DNA of 24,438 nucleotides from Ga0074130 sp035565355 (GTDB lineage Bacteria > Pseudomonadota > Gammaproteobacteria > Burkholderiales > Rhodocyclaceae): NCBI GenBank assembly GCA_035565355.1, contig DATMSM010000098.1, positions 1-24,438 on the forward strand, written 5' to 3'. Every line of letters starts with the position of its first letter. The first letter of the stretch is position 1. Below the pieces are notes generated by a model. That model was not told the DNA's origin. It searched no databases and worked only from the letters and a program-made list of their open reading frames with translations. The position numbers and the translations under genes are program-made. Below, one piece after another: positions 22,733 through 24,438 of the stretch.

Positions 22733-23539
22733 ATGGGTGCAAATTTCGTGCGTATCATATCCCTGAATCTCAACGGCATTCGCTCGGCCTCGACCAAGGG
22801 TGTGTTCGATTGGCTGGCGCAACAGGACGCCGATATCGTCTGCATGCAGGAGCTGAAGGCGCAGATGTGCGACCTGAGTCCGCAAATGCTGGCGCCGCAG
22901 CTGGGGAACGAGGGCTATCAAGGCTGGTTTCACTGCGCCGAGAAAAAGGGCTATAGCGGTGTAGGTATCTATAGCCGACATCAGCCGGACAATGTCGTGG
23001 TCGGCCTGGGTAATGCCGAATTTGATGCAGAAGGCCGCTATATCCAGCTCGATTTCAAGAATTTGTCGGTGGTTTCCGTGTATTTGCCCTCGGGTTCCAG
23101 CTCACCCGAGCGCCAGGAGGCGAAGTTCCGCTTCATGGAGGTGTTCTACCCGCACTTGCAGACGCTGCGCGCCTGTGGCCGCGAGATCGTGATCTGCGGC
23201 GACTGGAATATCGCCCACCAGGAAATCGACCTCAAGAACTGGAAGGGCAATCTCAAGAATTCCGGCTTCCTGCCCGAGGAGCGCGCCTGGCTTACGCGCG
23301 TGTTCGGCGAGCAAGGCTGGGTGGATGTGTACCGCACCCTCTACCCCGAGCACGGCGAGGAGGCCTACACCTGGTGGAGCAATCGCGGCCAGGCCTGGGC
23401 CAAGAACGTGGGTTGGCGTATCGACTACCAGATCGCCACGCCGGGCATCGCTGCCGGCGCGCAAGCTGCCAGCGTGTACAAGGCGGCGCGCTTCTCCGAT
23501 CATGCGCCGCTGATCGCCGACTACGATTTCGCACTCTGA
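22733..23539 (+). CDS. xth: Exodeoxyribonuclease III / AP endonuclease
   Basis: The protein has 268 residues and belongs to the exonuclease-endonuclease-phosphatase family, a base-excision repair enzyme that nicks at abasic sites. Visible are NLNGIRSA (Asn for metal), QELKAQ (E40), GYSGVGIYSR, VSVYLPSGSS, the GDWNIAHQEIDLKNWKGN metal/catalytic block, and the late SDHAPLIADYDF with the catalytic His. The ATG at 22733 gives MGANFVRIIS; a GTG at 22748 would give the shorter start of many relatives (MRIIS). Neither has a ribosome site. It is divergent from pyrE with only 16 bases between start codons. Confidence 0.95.
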   Translation: MGANFVRIISLNLNGIRSASTKGVFDWLAQQDADIVCMQELKAQMCDLSPQMLAPQLGNEGYQGWFHCAEKKGYSGVGIYSRHQPDNVVVGLGNAEFDAEGRYIQLDFKNLSVVSVYLPSGSSSPERQEAKFRFMEVFYPHLQTLRACGREIVICGDWNIAHQEIDLKNWKGNLKNSGFLPEERAWLTRVFGEQGWVDVYRTLYPEHGEEAYTWWSNRGQAWAKNVGWRIDYQIATPGIAAGAQAASVYKAARFSDHAPLIADYDFAL

Positions 23540-23561
23540 GACACGGCGCGGGCAAGCCGGC

Positions 23562-24438
23562 TCAAGGCCGGCCGGCAGCGGGGTTTTCCATCAACATCAG
23601 CAATTCGGTCGTCAGCTCGGCAACGTCCTGGTTGAGCAGCGAGACATGTGCCTCCAGCAGGTCCAGCAGGGTCTCGCGCGTTTTCAGCTCCGCGGCGTTG
23701 TAGTCGCCCCCTGCGCCGAACAGCAGGGCGCTGCGGCGCTGCTCTTCCTCGCTGCCAGGCTCGCCCAGGCGGCCGCTGCCGCGCCACAAGGCAATGAGGT
23801 TTTCGCGCACGGTAGGATGGCTGCTATCCGGCCGCGTTGTCAGGTAGTTCCAGACTACAGGCGGGAAAATATCCTGGTCGGCTTTCTCATGCCACACGTT
23901 GGCGAGGATGTTGCGACGGTGCCGCAATTCACCCTTGTTATCGTCGTCCAGCGCTGCGATACCGACGCCCACTTCCGAGACACCACCGAGCATGGAAACG
24001 ATGTTGGCGGCATTGGCCTGATTGGCCAGCGAGAGTGCGCCGGTTGAAATCGCGGTGGCCGCGCCGATGACCATGCCAGCCACGGTGAGCTTGCGCAGGC
24101 GATTATTTTCCTGGCTCAGCAGGCGATCGCGCAACTGATCGTTGCGCTCGTCTTCGCAGTTCAGCTCGGCCATAACGCTGGCGACCTCGAAGCCGGTCAG
24201 GGTGATCCGGTCCATGATCTGCTGACGCAGGCTCAGGCGCTGCAATGCGGTGGCCGTGCCAGCGCCCGGCAGCGTCTGCCATTTGAGCACCAGCGGCAGC
24301 ACGCCGATTGTCTCGGCGGTTCGGGTGCTACGCTGAGACAGCGGCGAGCGCTGGCGATCGGCCTCACTCAGCGTTACGGCGGGCAAGGGCAGATGGCGCA
24401 TGCCTGGCCGGCCGCACGCTTCCGTCGCGGGCGGTGGC
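23562..24438 (-). CDS. Hypothetical protein, probably partial at the right edge
   Basis: The frame is open to the window edge: an ATG at 24401 gives 279 residues, but 12 further codons upstream (PPPATEACGRPG) carry no stop, so the true start is probably outside. I do not recognise the family firmly. A helical N-terminal part (LRQQIMDRITLTGFEVASVMAELNCEDERNDQLRDRLL) precedes a hydrophobic Gly/Ala-rich segment (about 107-150) that could be one or two membrane passes. A C-terminal part follows with FPPVVWNYL, LIALWRGS, ALLFGAGGDY and a closing amphipathic helix. The stop at 23562 lies tail to tail with xth, 22 bases away. Confidence 0.7.
   Translation of the reverse strand, partial: PPPATEACGRPGMRHLPLPAVTLSEADRQRSPLSQRSTRTAETIGVLPLVLKWQTLPGAGTATALQRLSLRQQIMDRITLTGFEVASVMAELNCEDERNDQLRDRLLSQENNRLRKLTVAGMVIGAATAISTGALSLANQANAANIVSMLGGVSEVGVGIAALDDDNKGELRHRRNILANVWHEKADQDIFPPVVWNYLTTRPDSSHPTVRENLIALWRGSGRLGEPGSEEEQRRSALLFGAGGDYNAAELKTRETLLDLLEAHVSLLNQDVAELTTELLMLMENPAAGRP

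Noticed and set aside
22717..22845. Longer start for pyrE
   Set aside because: It is antisense to the xth N-terminus and lacks similarity to PyrE; TTG 22716 has AAGGA upstream.

Overview
The window reads as a high-GC betaproteobacterial chromosome, probably of the Rhodocyclales/Nitrosomonadales type. The reasons are the gene order mreBCD-mrdA-rodA-rlpA-dacA-dat-DUF493-lipB-lipA, the gatCAB operon divergent from mreB, a short membrane-anchored cytochrome c5 next to a tRNA-Arg, and the protein sequences themselves. The taxon is inferred from gene content and recalled family resemblance, not from a search. Nearly all of the window is housekeeping; I see no prophage, CRISPR array, defence locus or complete insertion sequence.

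Layout. (1) Bases 1-4770: an unassigned left edge, an RcnB-like periplasmic protein, a small acidic orphan, a DUF2789 protein, tRNA-Arg(CCG), a cytochrome c5, the Rep helicase converging on it across a long shared terminator, and a small Cys-rich protein. (2) 4860-7036: a TlpA-type thioredoxin, an UPF0016/GDT1 manganese exporter preceded by a yybP-ykoY manganese riboswitch, and a DUF3014 membrane protein. (3) 7267-18032, all on the minus strand: a cell-envelope and lipoate block. Read in transcription order it is mreB, mreC, mreD, mrdA (PBP2), rodA, rlpA, dacA, dat, DUF493, lipB, lipA. (4) 18191-21386, plus strand: gatC-gatA-gatB, the tRNA-dependent amidotransferase. (5) 21451-24438: a secreted coiled-coil protein downstream of pyrE, xth (exonuclease III) divergent from pyrE, and an unknown protein running off the right edge.

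How the genes fit together. MreBCD, PBP2 and RodA form the elongasome. RlpA trims glycan strands, DacA releases D-alanine from peptidoglycan, and Dat, next door, can transaminate D-alanine. LipB and LipA make lipoate; lipB, lipA and the DUF493 gene are joined by 4-nt overlaps and look translationally coupled.

Most worth a second look: two structurally matching intergenic elements at 10079-10190 and 15356-15475. Each sits just downstream of a minus-strand gene (dacA, mreD). In each, the end of the upstream gene is repeated as an inverted copy, followed by a C-rich hairpin and then a small GAA/TTC-loop hairpin. The stems differ in sequence but keep their pairing and order. They may be members of a dispersed repeat family that settles at gene ends, or custom terminators/attenuators inside the envelope operon. 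The manganese riboswitch with a hairpin next to the exporter start codon is the clearest regulatory element.
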